Counted from the first letter of the stretch, positions 1-12,417 are shown. The stretch is 26,803 nt of DNA from Ichthyophthirius multifiliis (GCF_000220395.1 NW_004086161.1:1-26803), one strand, 5' to 3'. A program made the numbers and translations. The notes: generated by a model not told the origin, from the sequence alone.

Positions 1-902
1 GAAATAAATAAGGAAAAAGGCACTACTTGGCATAAATATTCAAATGTAAGGGCCAATAGTGTAAAAATAAATAATCCATAAATAGGACCAGGAAGTTATA
101 ATGTTATAAATAAATAAATGCCTTAATATAAGAAAAAAGAAATGAATGGATTTGCCTCTAAATCTTTAAGGACTTTAGAAGTTAGAAAAGGAGCAATTTC
201 GAATGAGTTTTATAAATAAAAATTAGTCCAAAGTTCATAAAGTTAAAGCAGATTTTCGAATAATTAAGAAACATCACTTGGGGAAGGAGATAAATAAGAC
301 GAAGAAGATTTTGATTCAGAAAATGATTTTGAATATGTCGAAGTTAATTATTATTTATATTAAAATAAATATTTTTTTTATTTTTTTATTTTTTTTTATA
401 AATAAAAGGATAGTACACCAGGACCTGGTTATTATTATGATGATAAAAAATTATCTTCTTTTAAATTCGGAAAAAATAAAAATAAAAAATTTACAATAGG
501 TAGAAATAGATTCATGATTAATAAAAATGACATAAATCTAATAGGACCAGGTTAATATAATCCTTAATTATCAGGACTTGTTGGATAAAATCCTCATGTA
601 TTTATATATATAATATGTATATATATTATTATCTTAAAGGCAATAAAATGCAGAAATCCTCCGTTTTTATCATCTGATACTAGATTTGAGATTAAAAAAT
701 AAGAAAATAAAATGCCTGGACCTGGTTAATATGATATAAATTAGAATGTATATTCAATAATCATTATTTTAAATTTATCTTTTTTAAAATTATTTTTTGA
801 TTTAAAAATAGTTAGAAGATAAATTAATTGATAAATTAAAAAAAGGGTATAGAGGTAGTTTTGGAACAACACAAAAAAGGTTTAAAGGCTAAAATGATAT
901 AA

Positions 903-961
<59 letters not shown>

Positions 962-1635
962 AATATATAAACATAATTATTTATTTATATTATTTCTTTA
1001 AAAAAGGAATTTCCAGGACCTGGTGCTTATATAGAAATTATAAAAGAAGAATCTGAATAAGATGTTAAAAGTCCTTCTGCTGTATTTTAATCTTCATTAG
1101 ATAGATGTCTTTATGGTTAATAAAAAGACTAGAAACCTCCTGTAGGGACATATGAAGTTAACTTTTTTGATATCTAAAAGAAAGTTAATAGCATATAAGA
1201 AGATCCTTATATTAAAATTAAAGTGGCTAATTTAGGTTTTAATACTAGTTAGCCAAGATTTAAGGACTTAGAATTAAAACAAAGTTTTTTTAATATTATT
1301 AACTTTAATTAATTTTTATAAAAATATATAATTTATAGATAAAAAAATTAATGATGGAGAAAATGAAGATGATGATCTTTATAACGATTTTGTTGATTAT
1401 GATAATATAAGAAAAAATGTATACAAATAAAATTAATAATAGAATGCTCCTTTTTTATCGAAAGTATAATATAATTAATATAAATTTTTAGTTTAAAAAT
1501 CCATATAAAAAGGCAAATAGATTTAATTATAAAATTAATTAAGAATACCCTGCTCCAGGTAATTATCACGATCCATAGGCTTTAGCAAACAATTGGAATA
1601 AAAGAACATATAATATAAATTTTGCGGATTTTTGA
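1..1635 (+). CDS. Sperm-tail PG-rich repeat (SHIPPO/ODF3-like) protein, 5' end outside window
   Basis: The reading frame is open from base 1 and ends at TGA 1633-1635. Introns are inferred at 343-408, 598-639, 748-811, 905-1006, 1284-1338, 1419-1442 and 1464-1491, all GT..AG. The protein carries at least six spaced Pro-Gly-Pro-Gly-x-Tyr-type motifs (IGPGSY, TPGPGYY, IGPGQY, MPGPGQY, FPGPGAY, YPAPGNY) plus a looser PPVGTY. Between them are linkers such as NPPFLSSDTRF and SFGTTQKRF that match the 'pF.ss..RF' half of the repeat. STPGR proteins are microtubule-associated, mostly axonemal or basal-body components, and several are luminal microtubule proteins. A cilia/cortex role is inferred from the family. 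An acidic stretch (EDDDLYNDFVDYD) precedes the last repeat. The start codon is upstream of the window. The gene converges with its minus-strand neighbour, leaving about 120 bp between the stops. Confidence 0.88.
906..954. repeat. (TA)n microsatellite inside an intron of the STPGR gene
   Basis: About 24 perfect TA units lie just after the GT donor of the fourth intron, which makes this intron the longest of the gene. Confidence 0.9.
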
Positions 1636-1758
1636 AAAAAAAAAAAAAGATTAATTTAAAAAATAATATAAATTAATAAAAAAAAATTAATTTTTAAATT
1701 GTTTTTATAAAAAAAAAATATTTTTATATTTTTGAAATATTTTTACATTATAAATAAT

Positions 1759-2036
1759 TCATAATTTTATGTTTAAAAATTTTTTTTATAAAAATAAATT
1801 CCCTTAATGAAGAATAAGTATGTTTTTATCTTCACAAAATTATATTTTTTAAAAGACATTATCAATATTTTATTTTTTAAGTAAATTTAAGCTAACAAAA
1901 GATTTCTTATATTCTGTATTTTCAATAATATTTTATAATAAAACAATCAAACTTTAACAATTTTAATCAGTAATAATTAATTTTAAAATATCATTTTCAA
2001 TAGATTAAATTAAATCTAATAAAATAAATAAAAAAA

Positions 2037-2101
<65 letters not shown>

Positions 2102-2957
2102 ACCATCATTTAATACTTAATTATTATATAAATCATTTAAAATTTTATAATTCCATCCATATTTTGTATCAATTTTTTCTAATTATTTTTAATTTAATTA
2201 TATTTTAGTATCTTTTTAATAGTTTTATAGTAAATTATAATCATTTCCTTAATAAAACTTAAATGTTATTATTTAAGATGCATTTTATACTAAAAAAATA
2301 AATATATTCATTTTAATAAAAAAAAACAAAAAATTTACTTTTCATAATTTTTTATAAAATACTATAAACATGTGTATGTAAAATAATTTAAACTTAATAT
2401 TTTTGATATATCTAAATTAACTTTTTAGTTAAAAAGCTGTCATCATTTTTATTAAATGCTAAATTATAATTATTTACAATTATAATAGCTTTATTATTAT
2501 TTTATTAAGCGAAATATTCTAAATTTAAATTATTAAATTCTCTATCTATATCATTTTAATTATTAATTTGATTTTAAATATTAACAAAAACTGCTTATAA
2601 ATTATTCTTTATACTTTATATTGCATATTCTTTTAAAATAAATGAAAGCCCAGAATCATCTTCTGACGTTAAAAAAAGGAAAGTATTATCTTCTATATAT
2701 TCTTGCTTTATTTTTTCATAATTAACTATTTTAAAGGGTAAATTGCTATATTTTAAAGGTATTTCTTATATTAAATTGCTTTGATTTTTAGAGCTTTTAA
2801 ACAATCCTGTTATAAAGATTAATAATAATAATAATAATAATGAAGCAATATATTTAATTTTTTCCTTTTTTAAAATATCTGATTTAAAAATTAAAAAGGA
2901 TACATAACAAACTAATAATGTTAATATTAAATTAGAAAACAGTTATAAAAATGACAT
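1759..2957 (-). CDS. Membrane-anchored protein with possible degenerate AAA/STAND ATPase fold
   Basis: Read on the minus strand, ATG is at 2957 and TGA at 1759. There are two introns, 2290-2338 and 2016-2103; the second contains a (TA)n tract of about 56 bp. Both introns are phase 1 and all exon lengths fit (619+186+257 nt, 353 aa). The N-terminus has two hydrophobic segments (about residues 5-25 and 37-55), suggesting a membrane anchor. The soluble part has a beta-strand, Gly-poor loop and helix (FLFLTSEDDSGLSFILKEYA) at the place of a P-loop, then KAIIIVNNYNLA like a Walker B strand, then QIILHTHVYS like a sensor strand. The lysine and glycine pattern of a working Walker A is missing, so nucleotide binding is doubtful. 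The family was not recognised with certainty; the ATPase resemblance is inference. Gln codons TAA/TAG occur throughout. Confidence 0.7.
2041..2096. repeat. (TA)n microsatellite inside the second intron of the membrane-anchored protein gene
   Basis: 28 TA units, entirely intronic between the 2103 donor and the 2016 acceptor on the minus strand. Confidence 0.9.
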
Positions 2958-3397
2958 TTAGAAAAAAAAAAAAAATACTTTATATTTATTTTTTTGATAT
3001 ATATTTTTATAAATATAATAAATATTATTTTAATATAAAATATAATACTATTATTTATTTATTAAGTTAACATTATTTTTTTTATTATAAATATTAAGAT
3101 ACTATTATATTTTATATTGAATGAAAAAATAGTAATATTATTTAATCTTATATTTTATTTTATTTACTTATAATTAATTTTATTTAATTCATTTAAATAT
3201 TTCTTATTTATTTTTATTTAAATAAATATTTTATAAGATAGTATAATATAATAAATTTTGAATATATTATTAATTAAAATATTATAATTAATATAATAAA
3301 AAAAATATTCTAATAAATAAAAATAATATTTATTTATAAAGTTAAAATTAACTAGTATTTAATATTATTGATATTTTATTTAAAAATTAAACAAATA
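2958..3397. other. Intergenic spacer between divergent genes
   Basis: This is almost pure A/T sequence between two divergent start codons, so it should hold both promoters. No discrete motif or RNA gene is recognisable. A run of alternating ATT/TTA words makes many imperfect inverted repeats that cannot be told from composition. Confidence 0.5.
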
Positions 3398-3885
3398 ATG
3401 GGTTTTTTAAATACTGAAAATATTCTTAAATATATTTTTAGATTAATGCATATAGCTCCAGTTTCTGCTCTATCCGGATAAATAATATACTCATATCTTT
3501 TTAACAAATCAAACGATCTTTCAAATACATAATTTTATCAAGTATGTACTTATTTTCTTATTTTAGGAGGATTCGTAAATTAGTTTTTACTTAAAGTCAA
3601 GGATAAACTAGTATAAATTATTTAAGAAATAAAATAAAAAAAAATACATATTATATTTAAAAGGAGAAATAACAAAGAAGAGTATGGTTTTCTTTTATTC
3701 ATACAAAATTATTAGTTACATGTGTATTTTTTACTCCTTTAGTTAATTATTTTATTAAAAATAAAGATACAATTTAATCAATTAAGTTTTATTCTGTACT
3801 TACGTAAATTATAGTTAGCCCATTTTTAAGGTTTTATAGAGAATATTATACTTCTTAATAATAAACTCATAAAAAATCCAAATGA
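3398..3885 (+). CDS. Small four-helix integral membrane protein
   Basis: ATG 3398 is preceded by an A-rich context (aacaaata), and TGA is at 3883-3885. One phase-0 intron is placed at 3611-3663, giving exons of 71 codons and 73 codons plus stop (144 aa). Without removing the intron the downstream frame loses its hydrophobic pattern. The protein has four hydrophobic segments: RLMHIAPVSALSGQIIYSYLF, YQVCTYFLILGGFVNQFLL, FIHTKLLVTCVFFTPLVNYF and FYSVLTQIIVSPFLRFY (20 or so residues each). Histidines sit at the start of helix 1 (RLMHI) and helix 3 (FIHTK), the pattern of small four-helix CopD/TMEM205-like proteins where such histidines can bind haem or metal. That resemblance is only by eye and no family is claimed. 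The C-terminus is hydrophilic (Gln/Lys/Ser). Confidence 0.72.
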
Positions 3886-4187
3886 AAAATAAAAAAAATA
3901 TTTAGATAAGTTTATATATATATAGTTAAAAAAGACATTTAATTATTTAAAAATATAATATTAAATATTGCTTATTTTGATTGTTTTTTTTTTTAATTTT
4001 ATTGTTTAACAAAAATAAAATAAAAATATGGAAAAAGTTTTTTTTATTATTTTTGGAAAATCTATTAAAAAAATAAATATATAAAAAAAAGAACATAAAA
4101 GCAAAACAATATTTAATTTAATAAAAATATATATAAAACTAATAAAAATGATAATAAAATATATATATATATATATTTATATATATT

Positions 4188-4220
<33 letters not shown>

Positions 4221-4317
4221 ATATAATAATATTTTAAAAACATAAAAAAAACAATTAAATCAAATATTTAAAAAAAAAAGAAGAAAAAAAAAAATAACTT
4301 ACAAATAAATTTCAAAA
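3886..4317. other. Intergenic spacer with (TA)n tract
   Basis: A/T-only spacer between two tandem plus-strand genes. It includes interrupted TATATATATTTATATATA repeats at about 4158-4224. No ORF with coding character and no RNA gene was seen. Confidence 0.5.
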
Positions 4318-5850
4318 ATGTCTTATATAGGTTTAAATACATAATGGTAATAACACCAAACATAATATGGTAAATTAAAAAAATAATCAAAAATAAATAA
4401 AAATAAAAAGGTTGTTGCCATTAAATTCCTCCAACTTTAACAGTATAAGATGCAAACTACGAAATAATAAAAGAAAGAGAAGAATTAAGAGTAAAGATCG
4501 CTTAATTAGAATAAAATCATATATAAGAGCTTGATATTCTAAAAAACAATATAATAGCCGAATGCGAATCGACAATAGAAAAAGAATTGCGTGAATAAGA
4601 ACTTTCATATGAAAATAGAATAAGTTAATTAGATTGTGAAGTAAAATGCTAAATAAAAAAAAGTGAATAATTAGAAACATAACTATCCAAAACATAAAAT
4701 GAGAACTCTTCATTAAGAACCGAGAATAACAAACTAAATGAAAAATTGTAAAAATAATATAGTAAAATTCAAAATTTAGAAACTGAATTAGTAAATAAAA
4801 TAAATGAATTAAATCAATAATTTAAAGAAAAAATAACTAATTCTTTAAAAGAATAAGAAATAATGTTACAAAGTGTTTTTAATAAAGAAAAAAATAACCT
4901 TTTATAACAAATAGAAGAATACAAAATAAGAATTACTGAATTTCAACAAAGAATGAAACAAGTATTTTTAGATTTAGAAAAAATATAAAATGAATTAAAT
5001 TCTAAAATAAATTTAGCATAAGAATATAAAATTAAATATGAAAGTCTTTAAAAAACATAAGAAATGTAGACTTTTTAATATTAAAGGTAATATATATATA
5101 TATATATAATTATAAATATATAAGTATATATATATAATTTATTATTTATATTTTTATTTATTTATATAATAAATAGAGAAATCGAATAAATATAAAGTTA
5201 AATACCATCTGTTAGTTATGAATATGAAATAAAAGAATTGCGTGAAAAATTGTAGAAAAAAAAAGAAAAAATTAAATAATGTAAATAGAAAGTAATTGTA
5301 AATACAGAAACTGTAATTGTGGAAAAGCCAGTAGAAGTTGAAAGAATTGTTGAAGTAATTAAATATGTTCCTGTTGAGAAAATCGTTAAATAAATTATTC
5401 CTCCTAAATAACCTATTGTAATTTAAGAATGTGGTGTTTAAAAAGAAGTAGAAAATCATAATGAAGAAATTCTAATTGTAAAAGATTAAAAAATATAAGA
5501 TCTTACTGTTTAAATAGATAGAATTACTAAACAATATAATGAATTAATCGAATCATATTCAGAATTAGAATCTGAATATAATTTTGTAATTTCAGATAGA
5601 TAAAATATGTAAATAAAATAAAATATATATTTTAATTTATATAATATTAAATAATATATGTTAGACTAAATTAAATCAACAATTATAATGTATACATTAA
5701 ATAGTTAGAATTATAATATTCGCATAAAAATTAAGAATTAATGGACCGTATTGCATTAATTTAAGCTTTTTTAAGTAAAAAAAAAAGCGATCCAAGTAAA
5801 ATTATAATAAAGGTAGGGGAAAAAGGTGTTCCTATAGTAGAAAGGATATG

Positions 5851-5851
<1 letters not shown>
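4318..5851 (+). CDS. Coiled-coil protein with alveolin/articulin-like V-P-V stretch
   Basis: ATG 4318 follows tttcaaaa; the protein ends at TGA 5849-5851. Introns are 4370-4410, 5087-5176 and 5609-5664 (phases 1, 2, 2), and the four exons sum to 449 codons. The first 40 residues are Gln/Pro-rich. About residues 40-260 form a long Lys/Glu/Gln-rich coiled coil (for example KEREELRVKIAQLE). Then come Val-rich alternating residues VEVERIVEVIKYVPVEKIV around residues 290-310, followed by IPPKQPIV. This resembles the charged V-P-V repeats of alveolins and articulins, which build the membrane skeleton of alveolates, but here it is one short stretch, not a full repeat domain. A second coiled coil follows, and the tail KVGEKGVPIVERI is conserved-looking. 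A cortical or basal-body cytoskeletal role is inferred. No exact family was recognised. Confidence 0.8.
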
Positions 5852-5891
<40 letters not shown>

Positions 5892-6367
5892 GATAACTAT
5901 ATATAAATATTTATGTATTTTTATTAATAAGTTATATTATTAAAATATTATATATATATTTTCTTATTAAAATAATTTTTTTTTTAATATTTATAATAGT
6001 ATATTATTTTATAATTTTTTTTATATCTTTAATATTTATAATATAAATAACATTTTTGTTTATTATATATTTTATCTATAATTTTTTTAAAATTAATATA
6101 TTTAAATATTTATTCTCATTATAATTTTGTAAGATATTATATTTTAATATGATATAATATTTTTATAAATTATTATTCTTTTTAATGTTTTTTTGTAATA
6201 AAATTGTTTATTTAATTTTTTAAAAATATTAGAATTTTATTTTATACGAATAATAAATTATTTATAAAGATTTATAATATGAAATATATTTTTACTTTTT
6301 ATTAATTTTTTTTATCAAATATACATTTTATAAAATATCGCTTATATCTCTATATATGTATATATTT
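5852..6367. other. Convergent intergenic spacer with (TA)n tract
   Basis: A/T-only sequence between two genes that converge. (TA)n lies directly after the upstream stop codon, at about 5852-5890. T-rich blocks follow, likely holding both 3' ends. No coding frame or RNA gene was recognised. Confidence 0.5.
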
Positions 6368-9300
6368 TCAATAATTCTATCTTATCATTTTTAGTATATA
6401 AATAGTTGCCTCTTCATTCATTTTTTCATCTGGCATAAGTGTAAGTGCAAAATTAATAAGCCTTATATTGTATTAGAGATTTTTTTATAAATAAATACAT
6501 GAAATAATTAAAAAAACAGTTATAATAACACCCAAAATAATCATATAATTTTATGTAAATACATAAATACTATCAATATTATCGACTAGTCCTTATTAAA
6601 TAAAAAAGCTTAATTTTTTAATTGCCTCTACTGGAATATCATATGCATTTAAAAAAAATTAAATTTGTTTATCATTTTAGAAGTATTCTTATATATTTTT
6701 TACTTACTGAAAACCCTGATTTTAAGTTTAATTTTTATAGATTTAAACTAAAGAAATATAAGTTTATATAATACCAACTATTCCTTCCGAAAAGAGGTTT
6801 TTTTGAATTTCTGTGCATTGGAATAAATCATTATTTATTTCGCAAAAATTTTATTGAAAAATTTAAGAAATTTGATTTAGTGTGTTTTAGGAAAATGAAG
6901 TTTATTTTTTTATATTATATGAAAATTATATTTGAAAATATTATAAATTTTCAATTGAATTTTTTAGGTTTTTTATAAAATTCTCTCTTTAGAAATTCTT
7001 TTATTATATCATATTTTATACACTCAAAAATTGTTGAGAAAATATTAATTGGTTTAAAGAATCTTGAGTATTTATGCATTATTATTTTAGTTAAATAGAA
7101 GGTTTTAATGTTTAATTCTTTATTTATACATAAATAGTGATAGCAGTAAAAAATATGGCCGAAATTAAAGAAAGTGATAACAATATAAATATATTTAGGC
7201 AATTGTTTAACTTCTATTCGAAGATTTTAGACGACAAATTATTAGTTTTTTTTGTCATTTTGGAAGTTTGGATATCTAGTTAAAACTCAGATGTCATTAC
7301 GCTACCGAAATCTATCATCTTCCATTCTTCTAGAGAACTTTGTAAAGCTTCTTCGCAAATTTGGAGCTTATTTATCTATATTAGGCATTCTGTTTCATAT
7401 ATTCGTGATAATAATAAAAGGGTTTTTTCATGTATTTAGTTTAAAAATATAATCTATGGAACTGCTATTATCCTTATTTAATTATTTTTTATTTAAATAA
7501 ATAAAAAAAAATCACATTGTCAAAAATAAAGAAAGTGAAGACAAACAGGTAAAAACAATAAAATCTTGAAGTATTTTGTACTAAATTTCTTCTATATCTT
7601 TTTATAGAATTTTAATTATTTACATATTTAATAAAGAATTCAATTCGAAATTAGAAATTAAGAAAAAAAGTGTATTTTAAGGTTAATTAGATTATAAACT
7701 ATTAATTATATTTTCCTATATTAAAATTTAAGAAATGAATATAAATTCAGGATAACTTATATTTATTTCTATTTCTTTATTAAAAGAATATATATGCACT
7801 TTATAAAGATTTGTATTCTCAATTAAGGCTTATTAAAATTACTAATTTATTAAATTTTAATCAACTTAGGAATTAATTAAGTTTTTTCTTTCTAATATAG
7901 AGTCATTTAATTATTTTTCAAATTTCGTCTATTTATATATATATAGATATATAGATATAATTATATAAAAATACTTTATATTCCTTAGATAATAAATTTT
8001 TTTCTATTAAATATAAATTTAAATAAGAATATGATGCCTTAGAGTAATTTAAATTAATATAGTCTATATTGCTACTTTTAGTAAGTTTATCTATAATAAT
8101 TTAGAAATTATCAATCATTAAATAAATAAATAAAATGCATTATATAATGAATATAAGTATAAATATTTAGTAAAAAAAAATGAATTTTTAATAAGATTTA
8201 GGCATACTTTTTGTAAAAATTATATATTTTAGCATTTCATTATTTTATATTTTTATAGTATTACTGGATCCTACAGAAGATTATTTATCCACATTTTATT
8301 AATTTTTTTAGCTTTTTTACATAGATTTATATTTAGAGTAATTTTTTCGTTAAGAACTTTTATTAGTTTTATTTTATTTAGATTTTTCTACTGATACAGA
8401 TATGTCATTTGAAATATTTTAAATTTCTATTTATTCTATATTTTAGACTTATATGGAATTTTTACAAACGAATATCTCTTCAAAAGAGTTTTTTTTTAAG
8501 TTATTTTCATATTAATTAAGGCTTTTTTGATATGCATTTATTTCACAAAATGATAAATCTTGTTATATATTATTATTTATTTTTTGGTCATCATTTTTTT
8601 AGAATATTAATCTACTTTCATCATTTACGTTTATTATTGAGTTTTTTTTGTTTGAGAATTTTTATAGTTCTTCTAGATATTTTAATTCTTATTAATTTAA
8701 ATCTTTTAAACTTAGTTTTTAGGACTTTATATTTTAAAAAGAAGATTCATTTTAGTTAGATAAACCTGAAGGGGAAATTAAATTTTCTTAATTTAAATTT
8801 ATTTATTAAGGTTAAATTAATTCTAAAATTAATCCTACATTAGAAAAATTACTCAATAATAATTATTACTATTATTATTATTAATCCTATAATTGATTAT
8901 TATTGCTATTTTCTAATATATAATTATTATTATTTTATATAATATTTTTTTCTTATATATTACATTTTTAGATATCGTTATTATTTTCTTAAATAAACTT
9001 TCTTTGACTATTATCATGATATGCTATAGACACATTTAATTCAAAGCCTTTATTATCATTTTTTATTGGATTAAAGCCACTTTATTTTAATTATTATTAT
9101 TCATTAATATTTGTTTATAACCAAAAAGGTGCTTTTGTTGTTTTTTCAATATATATTGTATTATCCATTGCTTATGGTTTTTGAGAATTTGCATTTATCA
9201 TAGATTATTCATCTTAAATTTATGTTTATTCTATTATTTCTAGTTAGAAGTATTATATAGAGTTTTATTGGTTATTTCCGAATGTTAGATTATCAAAAAA

Positions 9301-12300
9301 TAGATTAAATTTTATATCAAAATCATTTATACATTAAGAATATGAATATAAATTTTTATTTATTTGTAAAAATTAATTAAATTAATCTATTCCTTTATTT
9401 GTTAAGAAATCAATTTACTTTTTTTTTAAAAAAAAAATAAAATAAAATAAAATACATACTTCTATTGATTATTATTGAGTTTAATTTATAAAATGACTAT
9501 TTCGAATTTACTAAAGGTAATCTTATTATGTAAATTTTTTATATTAATCGATTATTTTGTGCAAGTTTTAGGGGATTTTTAATCTTGTATGTTGATTTTT
9601 TGCTATTTATTAGTTTATTTATTTTTCTAATTACTTTTTTGTTTTGTTTTAATTAATATATAGTATATTTTTACATTTATTTCAGATTATTATAGACATT
9701 TTTAAATTATTAAATGTATTTAAGGTATTATATATGAAATATTTACTTTAGAAATAAATTTATTTAAATCATCTTCATCGAAATTCTAAGAAATATATGT
9801 TTTTTTATTATTATTGTTTAAGAAAAATTATTAATAAAGTTTCTTAGAAATACCTTATATTTATCCATATCTATCAAATAATATATAATTTAAATTCGTT
9901 TCTTCTTTTATAAGAACAGCTGTCATACAATAATCATCATAAAGACCAGTACAATTACTCAAATAGAAATTAATAGGATATATAAAGCCCTTTATTTTTA
10001 AATATTTATATATAATTTATTTTATTACAAAAAAAAATTAAAAATAAAAAACCTATTTATTTTAGAAAAATGATTTAATTTTTTTTTTAATAAAATACAA
10101 TATCCTCTATGTAACATATTTTCAATTAAACTATTATGTATATTTCCAATTATTTTGGGCATTAAAGTACTAATGTTTTTCACCTACTAAAAATCTTAAA
10201 AATTATATTCAAAAAAATTCGCTAGTTTATGTGATAAAGTATTATTAATTTTTCCTATATCTTTAGATATAGAAATTTATACTAATGATACTTTTCCTTG
10301 TATTAAATTATTGTTTTGGACTATATCATTTGCTTTATTTAAATCACGTTATAGTAATTCATACATTTGATTTTCATTTTTAAAGGCTGTGCTCATATCG
10401 TTTAAAACTATTATATTGTAGATCGAAAGTAGTTTAAAATAAAGAGCATTTTCTTTTAAATTATTTTTTTTATTAATTCTATAATGAAAATAAAATATAT
10501 ATTAAAATTAATTTTTACTTATTAATTTTTTTTTTAATAAATTATATAAATATTTTTAAATTTTAATAAATAAAATTAAAAAATTTTATATATATAAAAA
10601 TATATAATTATATATAATATAAATATATATATTTATATATATACATATATATATATATTGCTTTTATTATAAACATACTCTTTTTAAAATTTTTAGAATT
10701 CTTTTATAATTTTAAAACCTTATTTAGATATTTAAATACAATTATTTTTAAATAATTGCATATTAGCGAAACCTTATATTCTTAGTTTTTACCAAAAATT
10801 TATTTTATTTTATGTAAATTAAGCTATTTAAGGTATCATTTTTTTTAAAAGATCGTCTAATTAAAATATTATTTATAATGGAATTTCATTATTTGATTAT
10901 TATTATTATTATATATTTTATTATAAACTAATCTATATTTTATTTATTTATATAATTATTTATATATATATTATAATAAATACTTATTCAATCATAAATT
11001 CAATATTTTTGGATAATATTTTACTAATAGATGAAAAATAAAATGATATGTTTTTTCTTTTAGATATTATTGTTTTCAACTCGTAATAAGCTCTAGTTGA
11101 GTTATTTCTATATTTTGCTAAATAACTAATATATTTTAAGCTTAAATGTTCAAATTCGTTTTAGTTTTATAAAAAAAAATCTTTTTTAATGTAATACTTA
11201 AACATTGAATTTACACATTCAAAAACATCATCAAGTAGAATTTCATTTGCTTCATTTTTAAAAAGTGTAGTTTTACAATGGCAGTTTATATTTATACAAT
11301 TTTCTTTATGAAAAATTAAAGCGGAGAAAAGCTCGAATTTGCATTTTTCATTCTTCTTTTAATTAGTACTTAAATATATTAATTGTTCTAAATAAAAATC
11401 TATATTTTTAAAATAAATATTTTAATTTTAAGTGTTTAATCTCATTATTTTTTAGTATTATTTTTCAAAAATTTATATATTGAATGTACTCAATAATAAT
11501 CCTAAAAGAAAAAAATAATAAAAAATTTCTTAACTAGGAAATTTATCAGTAAGCATCCAAAAACTATTAAGAACCATTAAAAGAGAAAAACAAGTACTCG
11601 CAGCAATATAAAACTTACAAATCTATATATTATGAAATGGATAGTTTTTATAAAAGTTATAAATAAAAGATGCTCCTAAAAAATTACCTAGAATATGTTT
11701 AAAGATTAAAATTTAATCTAAGTTTAAGTAATATAGGAATATAAGAAAGAATCTTAAAAAAAGCTAAAGGACTAAAATAAATTAAAATCTTGTTTTTAAA
11801 TAATTTTTTTCGCCAAATACATAGTTTCGGAAAAAATAAATTATTATAAATCCTGTACTTATAGTCAAAAGTAAACCCAAAACAGATACTATTACATATA
11901 TAAATGGTTTTTATGAACAATCTACTTAATTGTTCCTAAATTATTTTAAAAAAGAATTATTACCGCATACAAGAAGTCCCGAATTTATTTCAATGTAAGG
12001 TGTGTAGAATATCCACCAGAAAAAAGTAAAAAATATATTTAATATTTGATTTATTGCCATTATGACTTTTTTTTGTGATTTTATAATTTAGGGATATTTT
12101 GTTTTTAATATTGTAATAATAAATGTATAGAAAAAATAAAAGTACATTCCAATGTTCATTATGAAAAATGAAATTAAAGTCAATATATCTTTTTCGCTGT
12201 AAAATAAGAGAAATGTTATAGGAGATATCTCACATATATGGGCTATAAATACTATTTTTTAATCGTCTAATTGCTTAGTTTCATATGTGGAAAATATATA

Positions 12301-12417
12301 GCCGCTTATTTAAAGGAAGAATGTTATTATTAGGAATAAATATACACCGTTTGGAATAATAAATGATGGCTCGTCTTCAATTATTTCGAGTATTGTTTCA
12401 AAGTAATTAATTATCAT
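6368..12417 (-). CDS. Giant multi-pass membrane protein with PAS-like domain (ciliate TmcB-like/PAS family)
   Basis: Read on the minus strand from ATG 12417 to TGA 6368. Exons are 12417-10984, 10932-10679, 10478-10053, 9989-9456, 9417-7975, 7928-7516 and 7472-6368, with all junctions GT..AG. The sum is about 1,870 codons. Exon 1 holds roughly eight to nine membrane helices and ends with a cytoplasmic Cys/His motif (FHKENCININCHC, H-x3-C-x4-C-x-C). About residues 590-760 look like PAS: KDIGKINNTLSHKLANFFEY, then LMPKIIGNIHNSLIENMLHR, then GFIYPINFYL and YILFDRYGQIQGIS. A long Asn/Gln-rich linker follows (poly-Gln near 8870). Three to four more membrane helices lie in the C-terminal third, the last about 40 residues before the end. 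PAS domains sense ligands, redox state or light; the signal here is unknown. The frame slips by one base between LMPK and GFIYPIN, at a T10 run (10079-10088). No kinase or cyclase domain was seen. Confidence 0.85.

Noticed and set aside
906..954. (TA)n tracts as mobile-element ends or telomeres
   Set aside because: They are plain dinucleotide repeats inside introns or spacers. No terminal inverted repeats, target duplications or GGGGTT telomeric units are visible.
4387..4713. Minus-strand hydrophobic 108-codon frame
   Set aside because: It is the antisense shadow of the Lys/Glu-rich coiled-coil exon 4411-5086.
6951..7202. Minus-strand 83-codon frame starting MPKYIYIV
   Set aside because: It is a shifted frame inside the same exon; the neighbouring frame has membrane and coil character and continues over 1,100 bp.
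7252..7452. Plus-strand open frame of 66 codons
   Set aside because: It lies antisense to the continuous minus-strand coding exon 7472-6368 of the PAS-membrane protein, which reads far better.
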